Positions 54,460 through 63,567 of a stretch of 64,000 nt of DNA are shown here, piece after piece. The translations under genes were made by a program, and so were the position numbers. Source of the stretch: Collinsella sp. An7 (GTDB taxonomy: Bacteria; Actinomycetota; Coriobacteriia; Coriobacteriales; Coriobacteriaceae); the NCBI RefSeq assembly GCF_002159335.1, contig NZ_NFHP01000001.1, forward strand, positions 1-64,000, given 5' to 3'. The notes below the pieces were generated by a model, which worked only from the letters and a program-made list of their open reading frames with translations, was not told the DNA's origin and searched no databases. Positions within the stretch are counted from its first letter, which is position 1. Every line of letters starts with the position of its first letter.

Positions 54460-55137
54460 ATGGAGGGGTACAAGCGCGACTTTATCGAGTTCATGGTCAA
54501 GAGCGACGTCCTCAAGTTTGGGTCGTTCACGCTCAAGAGCGGCCGCCAGAGCCCGTTTTTTATGAACGCCGGCGCCTACGTTACGGGCGAGCAGCTCAAG
54601 CGCCTCGGCGAGTTCTACGCGCGCGCCATCCACGACAACTTCGGTCTCGACTTTGACGTGGTCTTCGGTCCGGCGTACAAGGGTATCCCGCTGGCGGTGG
54701 TCACGGCCATCGCTCTGCACGACCTCTACGGCAAGGAGGTCCGTTACTGCTCCGACCGCAAAGAGATTAAGGACCACGGCGCCGACAAGGGCGGCATGCT
54801 CGGTTACGAGCTCGCCGACGGCGACCGCGTGATCATGGTGGAGGACGTCACCACCTCGGGCAAGTCCATCGACGAGACCTACCCCAAGCTCATGGCCGCG
54901 GCAAACGTTGAGGTCAAGGGGCTCATCGTGAGCCTCAACCGCATGGAGGTGGGCAAGGGCGGCGTCACCACCGCGCAGAAAGAGATCGAGGCCAAGTACG
55001 GTTTCCCCGTGGCGTCGATCGTGTCGATGGCCGAGGTCATCGAGGTGCTTTACAACCACGAGGTCGACGGCCGCGTGGTGATCGACGACGCGATCAAGGC
55101 CGCGCTCGACGCCTACTACGAGCAATACGGCGCTTAG
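54460..55137 (+). CDS. pyrE: Orotate phosphoribosyltransferase
   Basis: A 225-residue enzyme that joins orotate to PRPP in pyrimidine synthesis. The PRPP-binding motif is RVIMVEDVTTSGKSI; the orotate-site segment FTLKSGRQSPFFMNAG is near the N-terminus, and VVFGPAYKGIPLAV follows. Length fits the bacterial form. AGAAAGGAG precedes the start. It stands alone, away from other pyr genes, behind the large hairpin element, and next to nucleoside salvage genes. Confidence 0.95.
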   Translation: MEGYKRDFIEFMVKSDVLKFGSFTLKSGRQSPFFMNAGAYVTGEQLKRLGEFYARAIHDNFGLDFDVVFGPAYKGIPLAVVTAIALHDLYGKEVRYCSDRKEIKDHGADKGGMLGYELADGDRVIMVEDVTTSGKSIDETYPKLMAAANVEVKGLIVSLNRMEVGKGGVTTAQKEIEAKYGFPVASIVSMAEVIEVLYNHEVDGRVVIDDAIKAALDAYYEQYGA

Positions 55138-55177
55138 AAATGGGTCAGTTGGGGACGTGTTCGTTTTGACCCATTTT
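55138..55177. repeat. GGGGAC hairpin, TGGGTCA-arm subtype
   Basis: AAATGGGTCAGTTGGGGACG ends in GACCCATTTT. It starts right after the pyrE stop codon. It is nearly identical to the copy at 16951 but with perfect arms. Confidence 0.8.
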
Positions 55178-55180
55178 CGT

Positions 55181-55207
55181 GGTACAAAGCCCCTGTCCCT
55201 TTGTACC
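55181..55207. repeat. GGGAC hairpin, GGTACAA-arm subtype
   Basis: GGTACAAAGCCCCTGTCCCT then TTGTACC, with perfect seven-base arms. It follows the previous hairpin by three bases, so two arm subtypes stand in tandem. Confidence 0.75.
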
Positions 55208-55373
55208 GATTGCGCGACGCCGCGCGCCGCTGGCCCAGCTCGACGCCCCGCTTGGGCAACCCGTCCGCCCCTCAGCGGCCGGCCCTGCGCAGGTTAAGCT
55301 ACACTCAAGGCAACGTTGGTGAGGCGCTCCGCCCGGCCGAGGGGCGGGGCCCCTCGTGTTTTGGGGAGGACCC

Positions 55374-55922
55374 ATGAAAAAGCGCCTGTTTGCCCCGATT
55401 ATCGCCTTTGTTGCCCTGTGCCTCGTTGCGCTCACCGCGTGTGGTGGGCCGTCGGCGGAGGACATGATTCGCGAGGACCTGACCACCCAGTTTGAAGAGG
55501 TCAAGGCCGGTAGCGACGACCTCATGGACGGTATCGAGGAGAGCGCGGGCGAGGACTTTGCCACGCTCGGTGTGGACCCGCGTGCGTTTGCCGAGAGCTT
55601 CCTCGAGGGATTTGACTACGAGATCGGCGACATCACCGTCGAGGACGCCACCGCCACCGCCAACGTGTCGATCACGGTAAAGTCGATGGGCGACATCATG
55701 AACGAGTTCCAGCTGCAGTACGCCGACTACCTCTCTAACCTGTCGGAGCTGCCGAGCCAGGAGGACCTCTATCACAAGGCCGGCGAGATGCTCATAGACG
55801 CAACCGCCACGGTTGAGCCCAAGACGACCGACTGCACCTTTACCTACACGCAGGACGACGAGGGCGAGTGGAGTGCCGACGACAGCGCCGAGACCGAGCT
55901 CCTCAACGCGCTGATGTCGTAG
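55374..55922 (+). CDS. Lipoprotein of unknown function
   Basis: A 182-residue predicted lipoprotein: KKRLFAPIIAFVALCLVALT, then lipobox ending TAC (Cys near residue 23). The mature part is acidic with an alternating helix-strand pattern (EDFATLGVDPRAFAESFLEG, EIGDITVEDATATANVSITV). It resembles DUF5105-type lipoproteins of Firmicutes and Actinobacteria in layout, but I am not sure. Good GGGGAGG site. Terminator downstream. Confidence 0.8.
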   Translation: MKKRLFAPIIAFVALCLVALTACGGPSAEDMIREDLTTQFEEVKAGSDDLMDGIEESAGEDFATLGVDPRAFAESFLEGFDYEIGDITVEDATATANVSITVKSMGDIMNEFQLQYADYLSNLSELPSQEDLYHKAGEMLIDATATVEPKTTDCTFTYTQDDEGEWSADDSAETELLNALMS

Positions 55923-55998
55923 GGCGGCTGGTCCGCGGGCGGACTCGCGGCGCGGGCGGCCGTGCTAAGCGAGCGGCAACATAAGCAGCCAAGCTGAT

Positions 55999-56043
55999 GC
56001 TGGGGCTGCGGCTGAGCGTATCGGCCGCAGCCCCGGCTTTTTG
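55999..56043 (+). terminator. Intrinsic terminator after the lipoprotein gene
   Basis: GCTGGGGCTGCGGC pairs exactly with GCCGCAGCCCCGGC around an 11-nt loop, then TTTTT. Confidence 0.9.
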
Positions 56044-56105
56044 TAACGCCCGCCTGGCTGTCACCTTTTGTTCAAACTAAATGGCACCCCACTCCCTAAC
56101 CGTTG

Positions 56106-56153
56106 GGCAACAATCTGGCTATCGCAGGTACTGCAGATAGGAGGATTGTTGCC
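56106..56153. promoter_or_regulatory. 48-bp dyad overlapping the recombinase ribosome site
   Basis: GGCAACAATC (56106-56115) is the exact complement of GATTGTTGCC (56144-56153). CTATC (56119-56123) and GATAG (56136-56140) continue the symmetry at equal spacing, and GTAC sits at the centre. The right arm runs up to the ATG and the AGGAGG lies inside. It could be a recombinase-binding or crossover site used for autoregulation, or an RNA hairpin that hides the ribosome site. Confidence 0.65.
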
Positions 56154-56765
56154 ATGCACTACGGATATGCGCGCGTATCGACGCGCGACCAGAACGTCGA
56201 CCGCCAGCTCGATGCGCTGCGGGCGTTTCCCGTTGAAGACCAGCGCATCTATGTTGACTATTACACCGGCGCCACGTTTGAGCGGCCGCGTTATCGGCGG
56301 CTCGTGCGTCGCCTGCGCGAGGGCGACCTCGTGGTAGTGACGAGTATCGACCGGCTTGGCCGCAACTACGAGGAGATCATCGATCAGTGGCGCCGCCTCA
56401 CGCGCGAGCGGCTCGTGGATATCGTGGTGCTCGACATGCCGCTGCTCGATACGCGCACCTGCATGGGCGGCGAGGGTGACGCCGACGTGACCCGGGCCTT
56501 TATCTCCGACTTGGTGCTGCAGCTGCTGAGTTATGTGGCACAGGTTGAGCGCGAGAACATCCGGCGTCGTCAGGCCGAGGGCATTGCGGCGGCACGGGCC
56601 CGTGGGGCACGGTTTGGTCGCCCGCGTAAGGAGCGGCCCGTGGGTGCCGAGGAAGTGCTGCGGGCAGTTGCGGCGGGCGAGCTGAGCAAGTCCGAGGCGG
56701 CACGGCGGCTGGATGTGTGCCGGATGACGCTCAATCGGTGGTTAGACGAGGCGGGTTGCGCATGA
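56154..56765 (+). CDS. Serine recombinase (resolvase/invertase family)
   Basis: A 203-residue site-specific recombinase. The catalytic Ser is S9 in YGYARVSTRDQNVDRQLDAL. TSIDRLGRNYEEI and the E-helix VERENIRRRQAEGIAAARAR are present. The C-terminal helix-turn-helix (ELSKSEAARRLDVCRMTLNR) is complete. Size matches small resolvases and DNA invertases. A 48-bp dyad covers its start. It is followed by a repeat-rich surface protein gene, a setting known for phase-variable promoters, though no second inverted copy of the dyad is visible here. Confidence 0.92.
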   Translation: MHYGYARVSTRDQNVDRQLDALRAFPVEDQRIYVDYYTGATFERPRYRRLVRRLREGDLVVVTSIDRLGRNYEEIIDQWRRLTRERLVDIVVLDMPLLDTRTCMGGEGDADVTRAFISDLVLQLLSYVAQVERENIRRRQAEGIAAARARGARFGRPRKERPVGAEEVLRAVAAGELSKSEAARRLDVCRMTLNRWLDEAGCA

Positions 56766-57038
56766 TGCGACTGGCTCGGCTGGTGCGCTGCACGGTGTTG
56801 GTAACGCCGCCGGGTTTTGTTACAGATGCAGTGCTTCGTGAAGAAACTGTCTAAAAACCTAGACTTTTTCTGAGAGGAGCGCTAGACTTGCCTAAAGCTC
56901 GCGAGAGACCTACCCTCACTTGCGCGTACATCGCGTTAGCTGGGAGAATTCGAGCGGGTGGAAGGAGAGCGGAGAAAGTACCTGTCGGCGTTAGAAAAGT
57001 CTGCTTTTTGTAGCAGGGCACAAGGAGGAAGCGCAAGC

Positions 57039-59360
57039 ATGAAATTCAACACCAAACACATTGCGATCACAGCGGGCCTCGGTGCCGTGCTGGCCCTGAG
57101 CCCGGTGGTCGGGCCCGTGAGCACGGCGTTTGCGGCAACGACGGATGGTACGGTCCGGGCGGCCCAAGGCAACCAGCAAGGCCACTTTGTTGGTTTTAGC
57201 GTAATCGATCCGAAGACGGGCACGCAGGTTGATTACTCGAATTACCGGACCGACGGCAATGAAAAAGTTGATGCCAATAAGATTCCGCAGCTCCCTACGT
57301 ACGAGGATTATGAGTTTGTTGGCTGGAAAGCCGCGGATGGTAACGTGTATCACGCAAACGAACTGTCCAGTCTTGTGGTGATTGAGGACTCGACGTTCGA
57401 GACCGTGTGGAAGTACGTCGGGACCGATAAGCCCTCTGAGGACGAGAAGCAGGCCAGCGGCACGGTCTACTTCTATGTAGACGATCAGTGCTACACCATC
57501 ACGCTGACTAACGACTGGGGCTCGAGCTTCAGCGAGTACGTTGATCAGTTTGAGAAGGATTACCCGACGGCTACGCTCAAGGACGGGTACATCTTCCAGG
57601 GTTGGGTCGACGAGAGCGGCAACGCTGTTGACGACAACCTTGTTATCACCAACTCCGGCGACTCCGCGACTCCAGATACGCTCACCGTCAAGGCGGTCTT
57701 CACGAAGAAGCAGGAGGCGGCCACCCATACCGTCAACTTCTACGACGAGAACGGCAAGTGCGTCTGCACGACTGCAAAATCGGGTGACCAGCCGCTGAGC
57801 GCGTACATCAGCATGCTCCAGCAGAGCGGGTTCGATACGTCTCGTGAGGGCCATGCCCTGACCTGGACGACCGCCTCGGGGGATGTGGTGCTTGAGAGCG
57901 ATATCGTCGCGGGTGACCTTGACCTCTACGCGCGCTGGGACGCCATCCACACCGTGAACTTCTTCGATAAGGACGGCAAGGGCCTTGGCACCATCGCCCT
58001 CGCTGGCGACCAGCAGCTCTCTGCGTACACGGATCGGCTCGCCGAGGGCGTTGAGATCCCCTATGTCGAGGGCTACACCTTCACCGGCTGGGCGACCAAG
58101 TCGGGCGACGCGGTGCTTTCGACCGACACGATCTCCGGCGACCTGAACCTGTACGCCCAGTATGAGAAGAATCCCGCCATCTACACGGTCAACTTCTTTG
58201 ACCAGGACGGCAAGGGCCTCTGCACCATTGCGCTCGCGGGCGATCATCCGCTTCAGGACTTCATCGATGCGCTCTACGAGACCGATGGCGTCGAGGTGCC
58301 GTTCAAGGACGGCTGCTCCATCGAGTGGGTCGCCAGGTCGGGCGACGTCGTGCTCCCGACCGATGTGATCCAGGGCACGATAAACCTCTACGTGAACTTC
58401 AAGCAGGCTCCGGCGACCCACACCATCAACTTCTTTGATGCCGATGGCAAGGGTCTGGCCACGATTGCCAAGTCCGGCGAGCTGCCGTTTAGCGAGTATA
58501 CCGACACGCTTGCCGAGAGCGGTATCGAGGCTCCGTACAAGGAGGGTTACACCTTCACCGGCTGGGCGACCAAGTCGGGCGACGTCATCCTTGCGGGCGA
58601 TGTGATCGCCGGCGACATCAACGTGTACGCAACGTATCAGAAGAACGCCGCCGTCCACACGGTGAACTTCTTCGATGAGGACGGCAAGGGCCTTGGCACC
58701 ATCGCCAACATGGGCGACAAGCCCTTCAGCGTGTACACCGACATGCTGGCCGAGGGCGTTCAGGTTCCCGAGAAGGACGGCTACATCTTCGCCGGCTGGG
58801 TAACGAAGTCGGGCGACAAGATCCTCGGTAGCGACATCATCTCGGGCGACATCAACGTGTACGCCTCGTACGAGAAGATCGAGACCCCGGCTACCGAGAC
58901 CCACAAGGTGACCTTCGACGACTGCCTCGAATCCACCGAGAACCAGGTCGTAGAGGTCGAGGACGGCAAGACCGTTGCCAAGCCGGCCGACCCCACCTGC
59001 GAGGGTTACACGTTCCTTGGATGGTTCAGCGACACGGCGCTCACGCAGGAGTTCGACTTTGCGACCCCCATCACTGCCGACATGACGCTCTATGCCAAGT
59101 GGCAGGAGAACGCCGACGAGCAGCCGGGTACGGACGAGCCGGGTACTGAGGAGCCGGGCGAGACCCCGACCACGCCGGGTGAGTCCACCGAGACTCCCGC
59201 TGCCGACGAGCAGGATGGCGCCCAGGCCGCAGACGAGGCGACCGACGAGAACGGTCTGCCCCAGACCGGCGACATCGCTGCGGTGGCGGTGGCCGGCACG
59301 GGCGTGCTCGGTGCCGCGGTTGCAGGCATTGGCGCCTTCATTGGCAAGCGCCGCAAGTAA
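57039..59360 (+). CDS. LPQTG-anchored surface protein with Listeria-Bacteroides-type repeats
   Basis: A 773-residue wall-anchored protein. A Sec signal (about 1-32, ending STAFA-A) leads to a first region with two beta-grasp-like units. Repeats of about 78 residues start at residues 230, 304, 382, 461 and 540, each opening HTVNFFDxDGKGLGTIA and closing with GDxNVYAxYEK. A more standard InlB-type repeat starts at 622 (KVTFDDCLES to LYAKW). A Glu/Pro/Thr-rich wall-spanning stretch follows, then LPQTG at 740-744, a helix and KRRK. It probably binds host or diet glycans. CAAGGAGG precedes the ATG. Confidence 0.93.
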   Translation: MKFNTKHIAITAGLGAVLALSPVVGPVSTAFAATTDGTVRAAQGNQQGHFVGFSVIDPKTGTQVDYSNYRTDGNEKVDANKIPQLPTYEDYEFVGWKAADGNVYHANELSSLVVIEDSTFETVWKYVGTDKPSEDEKQASGTVYFYVDDQCYTITLTNDWGSSFSEYVDQFEKDYPTATLKDGYIFQGWVDESGNAVDDNLVITNSGDSATPDTLTVKAVFTKKQEAATHTVNFYDENGKCVCTTAKSGDQPLSAYISMLQQSGFDTSREGHALTWTTASGDVVLESDIVAGDLDLYARWDAIHTVNFFDKDGKGLGTIALAGDQQLSAYTDRLAEGVEIPYVEGYTFTGWATKSGDAVLSTDTISGDLNLYAQYEKNPAIYTVNFFDQDGKGLCTIALAGDHPLQDFIDALYETDGVEVPFKDGCSIEWVARSGDVVLPTDVIQGTINLYVNFKQAPATHTINFFDADGKGLATIAKSGELPFSEYTDTLAESGIEAPYKEGYTFTGWATKSGDVILAGDVIAGDINVYATYQKNAAVHTVNFFDEDGKGLGTIANMGDKPFSVYTDMLAEGVQVPEKDGYIFAGWVTKSGDKILGSDIISGDINVYASYEKIETPATETHKVTFDDCLESTENQVVEVEDGKTVAKPADPTCEGYTFLGWFSDTALTQEFDFATPITADMTLYAKWQENADEQPGTDEPGTEEPGETPTTPGESTETPAADEQDGAQAADEATDENGLPQTGDIAAVAVAGTGVLGAAVAGIGAFIGKRRK

Positions 59361-59381
59361 GGCAGCCTAGCGTACGTTGCG

Positions 59382-59418
59382 AGCGGCTCTCCTGGTGGTT
59401 CGGGGGAGCCGCTTTTTG
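59382..59418 (+). terminator. Intrinsic terminator after the surface protein gene
   Basis: AGCGGCTC (59382-59389) pairs with GAGCCGCT (59406-59413), followed by TTTTT. Confidence 0.85.
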
Positions 59419-59436
59419 CTCACGAGGTGGTGAAAC

Positions 59437-59718
59437 ATGGCAGCTCAACAGGAGATTTCGCTCGAGGGCGTGAGCGTGCGCAAGGGCGACCGGCACGCGT
59501 TTGTGTACGAGCGCGTGTACGAGATCATCGCGCGCGACAACCAGAAGATCGGCACGGCCTCGTATACCAAGCACGATCTGGCGCAGGCCCTGCAGTGCTC
59601 GCCGCGCTCCATCGATCGGGCAATCCGCAGGCTCCGACGCGAGGGCGTGATCGAGTCGGTGCCGCGCTACGACTCGGCGGGCGGCCAGCTCGCCAACGCC
59701 TACCGCGTACGGGGCTGA
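59437..59718 (+). CDS. Small winged-helix DNA-binding protein
   Basis: A 93-residue protein. An N-terminal strand region (ISLEGVSVRKGDRHAFVYER) precedes a winged helix-turn-helix (TKHDLAQALQCSPRSIDRAI, RRLRREGVIESV, and a wing with YDSAGGQLANAYRV). It looks like a compact DNA-binding module without an effector domain, not assigned to a named family. GAGGTGG precedes the ATG. It lies between the surface protein and mfd, each separated by a terminator, and may control either. Confidence 0.75.
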   Translation: MAAQQEISLEGVSVRKGDRHAFVYERVYEIIARDNQKIGTASYTKHDLAQALQCSPRSIDRAIRRLRREGVIESVPRYDSAGGQLANAYRVRG

Positions 59719-59829
59719 CAGGCGGGGCGAGGCGCGCCGACGCGTCGACCTGGGTTTTGCACGACCCCCAAATCCCCGTCGGGGCGGCGCGCCGTCGCCG
59801 TGCTACGATACAGCCATTGCAAGTCACTA

Positions 59830-59859
59830 CCCGCCCGGACCCTGCTCCAGGCGGGTTTT
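59830..59859 (+). terminator. Terminator-like hairpin in the mfd leader
   Basis: CCCGCC pairs with GGCGGG over a 14-nt loop, then TTTTC. It is only 22 bp before the mfd start codon, so it could end transcripts entering from the winged-helix gene or attenuate mfd. Confidence 0.55.
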
Positions 59860-59881
59860 CGTCGTGGGAAGGTGCCGCCGC

Positions 59882-62800
59882 ATGCTCATCCACCGCATCG
59901 CAGCACAGCTGTTTACCGCCGAGGGCCCGCGTACCGTTGAGGAGGCGCTCGACGCCGGGCAAGACGCGACGCTCGCCGTCTCGCAGTCCGGTCGAACGCT
60001 TTTGCTCGCTGCGCAGTTTGCGCGGCGGCCGCGGCCCACGGTCTATGTGGTCTCGGGCGAGGAGGCGGCCGACCGCGCGGCCCGGGCGCTTGCCGCCTAC
60101 CTGGGGCTCGAGCGCGTGGTGCGCTATCCCGAGCGGCGCGACCTTCCCTGGAGCGCCAAGGCCGACCCCGATGACGCCGTGGTGGCCGCGCGCTGCCAGG
60201 CCATCGGGCGCATCGCGCGCGGCGAGGCCGTGGTCATGGTGGCCTCGGCTCGCGCGCTGCTGCGTTGCGTGCCCGGCCCCGAGAGCCGTTATTGGCAGGA
60301 GGCCCGCTTTGCGGTAGGGGAGGAGGTCCCCTTTGATGACGTTCCGCGTCGCCTGGTGGGCATGGGCTACACCGCTTCCGAGGCTGCGGACGCCCCGGGG
60401 CTCTTCCGGGTGCATGGCGACGCGGTCGACGTCTTTCCCGCTCAAGGGCGCGAGCCGGTGCGACTCGAGTTCTTTGGCGACGAGATCGACCGCATCCGTC
60501 GCATGGTCACCTCTACCGGCCAGACCATCGGCGACGAGCAGGAGGTGCGCATCTACCCCGTCCGCGAGCTCGCCCTCACCGATGACGCGGTGCGCCGCCT
60601 GCGCGCCGCCCTCTACCAGCCCGCTCAGCAAGACACCGAGCTCGCCGCCTTGTTGGAGCTTGCCGAGGCCCGCGTGGCCACGCCCGAGCTCGACCGCTTT
60701 CTGCCGCTCCTCTACGAGCGCACGGTCACGCCGCTCGAGCACGTTGCGCAAAACGCCCTTGTGGTGCTCTCGGAGCCGCGCTCGCTCTTTGACGACTGCT
60801 CGCGCGCCTACGAGGACCTCGAGCGCCGCGCCGGTGAGGCCCGCGTGGCCCGGCTGGACGGGCTCTATGTGAGCCCACGCGAGCTCGACTTTGGCCACTG
60901 CCAGCGCCTCAACTACGTCTCGCTCATCCGTGCGGGCGGCGCGGTAACGGCCGAGCTCAAGATCGAGCAGCCGGCCATCGCCGGGTCGGACACGCGCTTC
61001 ATCACGCGCATTCGCGAATGCGTCTCCAACCGCTTTGCCGTGGTCTTTGCCGCGCCCGACCGCGGGGCGCGCGAGTCGCTCGAGCTCAGCTTTACCGATG
61101 AGTCCATCCCCTTTGAGGAGTCTCTCCAGGCCGCGCCCGAGAACGTGGGTGTGGTGGGCGAGGGCGAGGTAACGGTCACGCTGCTCAAGCGCGATGCCGA
61201 CTGCCTCAATGCCCGCCCCATCGAGGATGGGTCAGATGGAACACGTCCCCAAATGACCCATACGGTACCCACGCTCACCCGCGGCCGCGTGACCTTTATC
61301 GATCTGGCGCTCCCGTCGGGCGTGGTGGTGCCCGAGGCGCACCTCGCCGTCTTTTCCATCGCCGACCTCAACGCCCGGCTCGACGCCCGTCGCGGCCGCA
61401 GCGCCCGCCGCCACGTGGACATCACCGAGGTGACCTTCCCCTTTAAACCGGGCGACTACGTGGTCCACGCCACGCACGGCATCGCGCACTTTACCGCTAT
61501 TGTGCGCCAGGAGGTGGCGGGCAAGGAGCGCGATTACTTCTTGCTGGAGTACGCCGGCGGCGACAAGCTCTACGTGCCGCTCGAGCAGGTCGACCGCATC
61601 ACCCGCTACGTGGGCCCCGACGGTGATGAGCCGCGCCTCACGCGTCTCAACACCGCCGACTGGTCGCGCGCCACGGCCAAGGCGCGCAAGTCGGCCAAAA
61701 AGCTCGCCTTTGACCTCGTCGACCTCTATACGCGTCGCAGCTCCATCACCGGCTTTGCCTGCCCGCCCGACACGCCTGAGCAGCTCGAGATGGAGGCGAG
61801 CTTTCCCTACGAGCCCACGCACGACCAGCTGGAGGCCATCAACGACATCAAGGCCGACATGGAGTCGGCCAAGCCCATGGACCGGCTGCTCTGCGGCGAC
61901 GTGGGCTTTGGCAAGACGGAGGTGGCGCTGCGCGCGGCGTTTAAGTGCGTCGACTCCGGCCGGCAGGTGATGGTGCTCTGCCCCACCACCATCCTGGCGC
62001 AGCAGCACTACCAGACGTTCTTTGAGCGCTTCGCCCCGTTTGGCGTGGAGGTTGAGGTGCTCAGCCGCTTTCGCACGCCGGCCCAGCAGAAGCGCGCCCT
62101 GGCGGCGTTTGCCGAGGGCAAGGTCGACGTACTGGTGGGCACGCACCGTCTGCTCTCGGCCGACGTCAACCCCGCAAAGCTCGGCCTCGTGATCATCGAC
62201 GAGGAGCAGCGCTTCGGCGTGCAGCACAAAGAGCAGCTCAAGAACCTGCGCGAGCAGATCGACGTGCTCACGCTCTCGGCCACGCCCATTCCGCGCACCA
62301 TGCAGATGGCGATCAGCGGCGTGCGCGACATGAGCCTCATCACCACGCCGCCCACGGGGCGCCGCCCGGTGATTGTGCACGTGGGGGAGTACGACCCCGA
62401 CGTGGTGAGCGCCGCCATCCGTCTCGAGCTCTCGCGCGGCGGGCAGGTCTATTACGTGTCCAACCGTGTTAAGACCATCGACGACGCCGTGGACCGTGTG
62501 CACGAGGTGGCGCCCGAGGCGCGCGTGGGCGTGGCGCACGGCAAGATGAGCGCGCGCGAGGTCGAGGATGTGATGATCGAGTTCGCTACGGGCAAGATCG
62601 ACGTGCTCGTGGCCACCACGATCATCGAGAGCGGCATCGACAACCCGCACACCAACACGCTCATCATCGAGGACTCGCAGCGGCTGGGCCTGGCGCAGCT
62701 CTACCAGCTCAAGGGCCGTGTAGGGCGCTCGGCTACGCAGGCGTACGCGTACTTTATGTTCCCCGGCGAGATTCCGCTCACGCCCGAGGCCACCGAGCGC

Positions 62801-63481
62801 CTGACCGCGCTCGCGGAGTTTCAGGACCTGGGGAGCGGCATGCGCATCGCCATGCGCGACCTCGAGATCCGCGGCGCCGGCTCGCTCGTGGGCGCCGAGC
62901 AGCATGGCAACCTCTCGAGCGTGGGCTTTGACCTCTTTACCCAGATGCTGGGGCAGGCCGTGGCCGAGGCGCGCGGCGAGGGCGGCGAGGTCGAGCAGGC
63001 GACGGTTGCCATCAACCTGCCGGCCGACTTCTTCTTGGACGAGGAGTACGTGCCCGCTGTCGACAAGCGCGTGCTGGTGTACCGCAAGGTTGCGGCGGCG
63101 GAGACCTTGGCAGAGGTCGATGCGGCTGAGGCGGCCTGCGAGGAGGAGTTCGGCGCGCTGCCGCTCGCGGCCAAGAACCTGTTCGACCGCGCGCGCCTGC
63201 GCATCCGGGCGGACCGTCTGGGGATGGAGAGCATCTCGCTTGCGGCGGGGCGCCTCACGTTCCAGGGCGTCGACGTGCCCAAGACAGTGGCGTTCGACCT
63301 CAAGAGCCGTCTCTCGGCCGTCAATTTCCCCAAGAGCCGCAAGCTCTCGGTGCCCTACAAGGCAGGTGCCGGGTCAGGTACCGGTGTGGGCCGCGGGCTC
63401 GATGCCAACGACCCCGCGGGCCCCGTGGCGGCGGCGCTCAAGGTGCTCGAGCAACTCGGACCGAGTGGGGATGACGACTGA
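59882..63481 (+). CDS. mfd: Transcription-repair coupling factor
   Basis: A 1199-residue DNA translocase that removes stalled RNA polymerase and recruits UvrA. The N-terminal UvrB-like part (1-350), the polymerase-interaction domain (about 525-590, starting FKPGDYVVHATHGIAHF) and the RecG-like motor (Walker A GFGKT in GDVGFGKTE from residue 672; DEEQ at 773-776; GRVGRSATQAYAYF motif VI) are complete, as is the TRCF C-terminus. Residues 449-460 (DGSDGTRPQMTH) are encoded by an in-frame copy of the GGGGAC hairpin at 61227-61261. The ATG at 59882 follows GGAAGG; a GTG 18 bp earlier is possible. Confidence 0.96.
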   Translation: MLIHRIAAQLFTAEGPRTVEEALDAGQDATLAVSQSGRTLLLAAQFARRPRPTVYVVSGEEAADRAARALAAYLGLERVVRYPERRDLPWSAKADPDDAVVAARCQAIGRIARGEAVVMVASARALLRCVPGPESRYWQEARFAVGEEVPFDDVPRRLVGMGYTASEAADAPGLFRVHGDAVDVFPAQGREPVRLEFFGDEIDRIRRMVTSTGQTIGDEQEVRIYPVRELALTDDAVRRLRAALYQPAQQDTELAALLELAEARVATPELDRFLPLLYERTVTPLEHVAQNALVVLSEPRSLFDDCSRAYEDLERRAGEARVARLDGLYVSPRELDFGHCQRLNYVSLIRAGGAVTAELKIEQPAIAGSDTRFITRIRECVSNRFAVVFAAPDRGARESLELSFTDESIPFEESLQAAPENVGVVGEGEVTVTLLKRDADCLNARPIEDGSDGTRPQMTHTVPTLTRGRVTFIDLALPSGVVVPEAHLAVFSIADLNARLDARRGRSARRHVDITEVTFPFKPGDYVVHATHGIAHFTAIVRQEVAGKERDYFLLEYAGGDKLYVPLEQVDRITRYVGPDGDEPRLTRLNTADWSRATAKARKSAKKLAFDLVDLYTRRSSITGFACPPDTPEQLEMEASFPYEPTHDQLEAINDIKADMESAKPMDRLLCGDVGFGKTEVALRAAFKCVDSGRQVMVLCPTTILAQQHYQTFFERFAPFGVEVEVLSRFRTPAQQKRALAAFAEGKVDVLVGTHRLLSADVNPAKLGLVIIDEEQRFGVQHKEQLKNLREQIDVLTLSATPIPRTMQMAISGVRDMSLITTPPTGRRPVIVHVGEYDPDVVSAAIRLELSRGGQVYYVSNRVKTIDDAVDRVHEVAPEARVGVAHGKMSAREVEDVMIEFATGKIDVLVATTIIESGIDNPHTNTLIIEDSQRLGLAQLYQLKGRVGRSATQAYAYFMFPGEIPLTPEATERLTALAEFQDLGSGMRIAMRDLEIRGAGSLVGAEQHGNLSSVGFDLFTQMLGQAVAEARGEGGEVEQATVAINLPADFFLDEEYVPAVDKRVLVYRKVAAAETLAEVDAAEAACEEEFGALPLAAKNLFDRARLRIRADRLGMESISLAAGRLTFQGVDVPKTVAFDLKSRLSAVNFPKSRKLSVPYKAGAGSGTGVGRGLDANDPAGPVAAALKVLEQLGPSGDDD
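61227..61261. repeat. GGGGAC hairpin inside mfd
   Basis: ATGGGTCAGATGGAACACGT then CCCCAAATGACCCAT, with perfect seven-base arms. Apart from one base it equals the intergenic copy at 41793-41827. It is read through in frame as about 12 extra residues in a linker of Mfd. Confidence 0.85.
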
Positions 63482-63567
63482 TTGTCATTTCGACGCGCTG
63501 AATAACCGCGCATTGGATGGATACATAGAAATAGCGATGCGTGTCTACGGATATGAGGGGGTCGGAG

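Noticed and set aside
56106-59360. Invertible promoter for the surface protein gene
   Set aside because: Only one copy of the dyad is present. Without a second inverted site in the window an invertible segment cannot be claimed.
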